From SZUA-309 sp965230005 (GTDB taxonomy: Bacteria; Pseudomonadota; Gammaproteobacteria; Pseudomonadales; Azotimanducaceae), in contig OZ245934.1 in the NCBI GenBank assembly GCA_965230005.1, forward strand, positions 3,348,001-3,412,000: a DNA stretch of 64,000 nt. The letters run 5' to 3'. Below, one piece after another: positions 62,751-64,000 of the stretch. The translations under genes and the position numbers were made by a program. Each line of letters begins with the position of its first letter. The stretch's first letter is position 1. The notes beneath the pieces were generated by a model. It was given only the letters and a program-made list of their open reading frames with translations, had not been told where the DNA came from and did no database searches.

Positions 62751-64000
62751 ATGATCATGAGTTATATGGGTCGGGACTTCGGCGCACGCGTGAAGACCCT
62801 GGCAGGTCTTGCGGCGATAGTACTGCTGGCGACGGGCTGTGACGGCGATACGGGACCACCGGGACCGCCGGGACCTCCCGGACCACCGGGGCCGCCGGCA
62901 GGTGTGACCATCGGCAACGCCGCATCGATTGAGGCCGAGATCCAATCCGTGGAGATCGCCAGCCCACCGGTGGTGACTTTTTCCCTCACTGACGAGAACG
63001 GCAATCCGGTGAAGGAGCTGCCCGCCAGCGCTATCAGCTTCAAGATCGCAAGACTCGCTCCGGGCACCGACGGCAACGCCAGCGCCTGGCAGAGCTACAT
63101 CAATCGGTTGGAACAGCCAGGCGTCGGCCCGGGCACGGAAGCGAAGATTCAGGCGACTACTGAGAACGGTTCCGCTGGCACGCTCGTCGACAACGACGAC
63201 GGCACCTACAGCTACACCTTCGCCACGGACGTGACTGCCGTCACCGAGCCCCTGGCCGTGCCCTATGAGCCTGGACTCACCCATCGGGTGAGTTTCGAGA
63301 TTCGCGGGTTCGCTCCCGTGCTGAACCCGATCTACACCTGGCAGCCCTCCACTGGCGCGACCACCGGTCTTTTCTCCCGTGATATGGCCGCCACCGGCAC
63401 CTGCAACAACTGCCACGAGAATCTGAGCCTGCACGGTGGCGCCCGCTTCGAAATGCAGGAATGTGTGCTCTGCCACAATCCGGGCTCATCTGATGCCAAC
63501 AGCGGCAACACGGTCGATATGACCGTGATGACCCATAAGATCCATCACGGCGCCAACCTGCCCAGCGTGATCGCCGGCGGCGACTACTGCATCTGGGGCT
63601 TCCGGGACACGCAGCACTGCTACGGCGACGTGGTCCACCCTCAGGACATCCGTGCCTGCAGCAACTGCCATAACGGTGACGATCCCGAAACTCCGGATGC
63701 TTCCAACTGGTACACCATGCCCACGGACGCCGCCTGCGGCTCCTGCCACGATGACGTCAACTTCGTGAGCGGCGAGAACCATGGCGCACCACCCGACGAC
63801 CCCCTCGGCGGCATTCCGGCAGACAATACCCAGTGTGTGAGCTGCCATGCCAACAATCCGAATTCGCGGCTGGAGGTGCGCCAGGCGCACCGGATTCTGG
63901 AGCGGGAGGCCGCCGCCGCCTATCAGTACAACGTGCTCAATGTGACCACACCGGGACCTGGCGCTGCCCCGACAGCCACCTTCTCAGTAACCAATCCGCT
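62751..64000 (+). CDS. OmcA/MtrC-family multihaem c-type cytochrome lipoprotein, 3' end cut by window
   Basis: An outer-membrane surface cytochrome of the kind that passes electrons to metals or other extracellular acceptors. The lipoprotein signal ends in LLATGC (Cys30). Five GPP triplets (residues 35-49) follow, then a beta-rich domain, then haem sites CNNCH (218), CVLCH (238), CSNCH (303), CGSCH (329) and CVSCH (362); the family usually carries ten, so about half are seen. The TGTCNNCHENLSLHGGARFEMQECVLCHNPG-like arrangement (CHENLSLHGG) is a family hallmark. Start at 62751 or 62757, both within reach of GAGG. Five nt after the CBS gene, so likely in the same transcript. Confidence 0.88.
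   Translation, partial: MIMSYMGRDFGARVKTLAGLAAIVLLATGCDGDTGPPGPPGPPGPPGPPAGVTIGNAASIEAEIQSVEIASPPVVTFSLTDENGNPVKELPASAISFKIARLAPGTDGNASAWQSYINRLEQPGVGPGTEAKIQATTENGSAGTLVDNDDGTYSYTFATDVTAVTEPLAVPYEPGLTHRVSFEIRGFAPVLNPIYTWQPSTGATTGLFSRDMAATGTCNNCHENLSLHGGARFEMQECVLCHNPGSSDANSGNTVDMTVMTHKIHHGANLPSVIAGGDYCIWGFRDTQHCYGDVVHPQDIRACSNCHNGDDPETPDASNWYTMPTDAACGSCHDDVNFVSGENHGAPPDDPLGGIPADNTQCVSCHANNPNSRLEVRQAHRILEREAAAAYQYNVLNVTTPGPGAAPTATFSVTNP

Noticed and set aside
63400..64000. Minus-strand frames opposite the multihaem cytochrome
   Set aside because: The plus strand has five CxxCH motifs and a lipobox in one frame; the minus frames show no domain.

Overview
The window is GC-rich, densely coded Gram-negative DNA, almost certainly from a marine-type gammaproteobacterium. 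The pointers are a complete Na+-translocating NADH:quinone reductase operon (nqrABCDEF plus an nqrM-like gene), TolC and porin outer-membrane proteins, ExbB/ExbD energisers, many lipoproteins and a DUF748 protein. I cannot place it more narrowly from sequence alone. There are about 50 protein genes, one tRNA-Gly(CCC), and no insertion sequences, phage genes or CRISPR arrays.

Left end (1-7147): a truncated O-acetylhomoserine sulfhydrylase gene (metY-like), a small membrane protein and a DUF6178-type protein run leftward. A PBP7-type D-Ala-D-Ala endopeptidase and a TcyP-type cystine/dicarboxylate symporter run rightward. A phosphate-selective-type porin faces them.

Centre-left (7213-27362): eleven genes on the minus strand, mostly overlapping by 4-11 nt, form a 20-kb operon. 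Read in transcription order they are: an exported small protein, three exported TPR proteins (two of them lipoproteins), a small exported protein, a TolQ/ExbB protein, two ExbD/TolR proteins, a membrane protein with an AgmX/PglI (TonB-like) C-terminal domain, a 1719-residue DUF11-repeat protein and a 1700-residue protein with three OmpA-type domains plus a very large C-terminal beta-barrel. Together they have the parts list of a proton-driven machine spanning the inner membrane, peptidoglycan and outer membrane, comparable to Tol-Pal, TonB or the myxobacterial Agl-Glt motor. This is the best candidate here for an undescribed system.

Middle (27600-56125): an esterase, an HdeD-like protein and an amidohydrolase lipoprotein are followed by a three-gene ABC/HlyD/TolC export cluster whose ABC protein has lost all catalytic ATPase motifs. 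Next come tRNA-Gly, alanine dehydrogenase, an OafA-type acyltransferase and mostly metabolic genes (LLM oxidoreductase, VOC protein, exported RidA, a second amidohydrolase lipoprotein, DUF748, CoA transferase, alpha/beta hydrolase, quinone oxidoreductase, M3 oligopeptidase). A long membrane-anchored coiled-coil protein, a cupin, a DUF2461 protein and a tiny monohaem cytochrome end this stretch.

Right end (56255-64000): nqrA-F, an nqrM-like gene and a CBS-domain protein are tightly packed and lead into a truncated OmcA/MtrC-type multihaem cytochrome lipoprotein. This suggests respiratory electron transfer reaching the cell surface.
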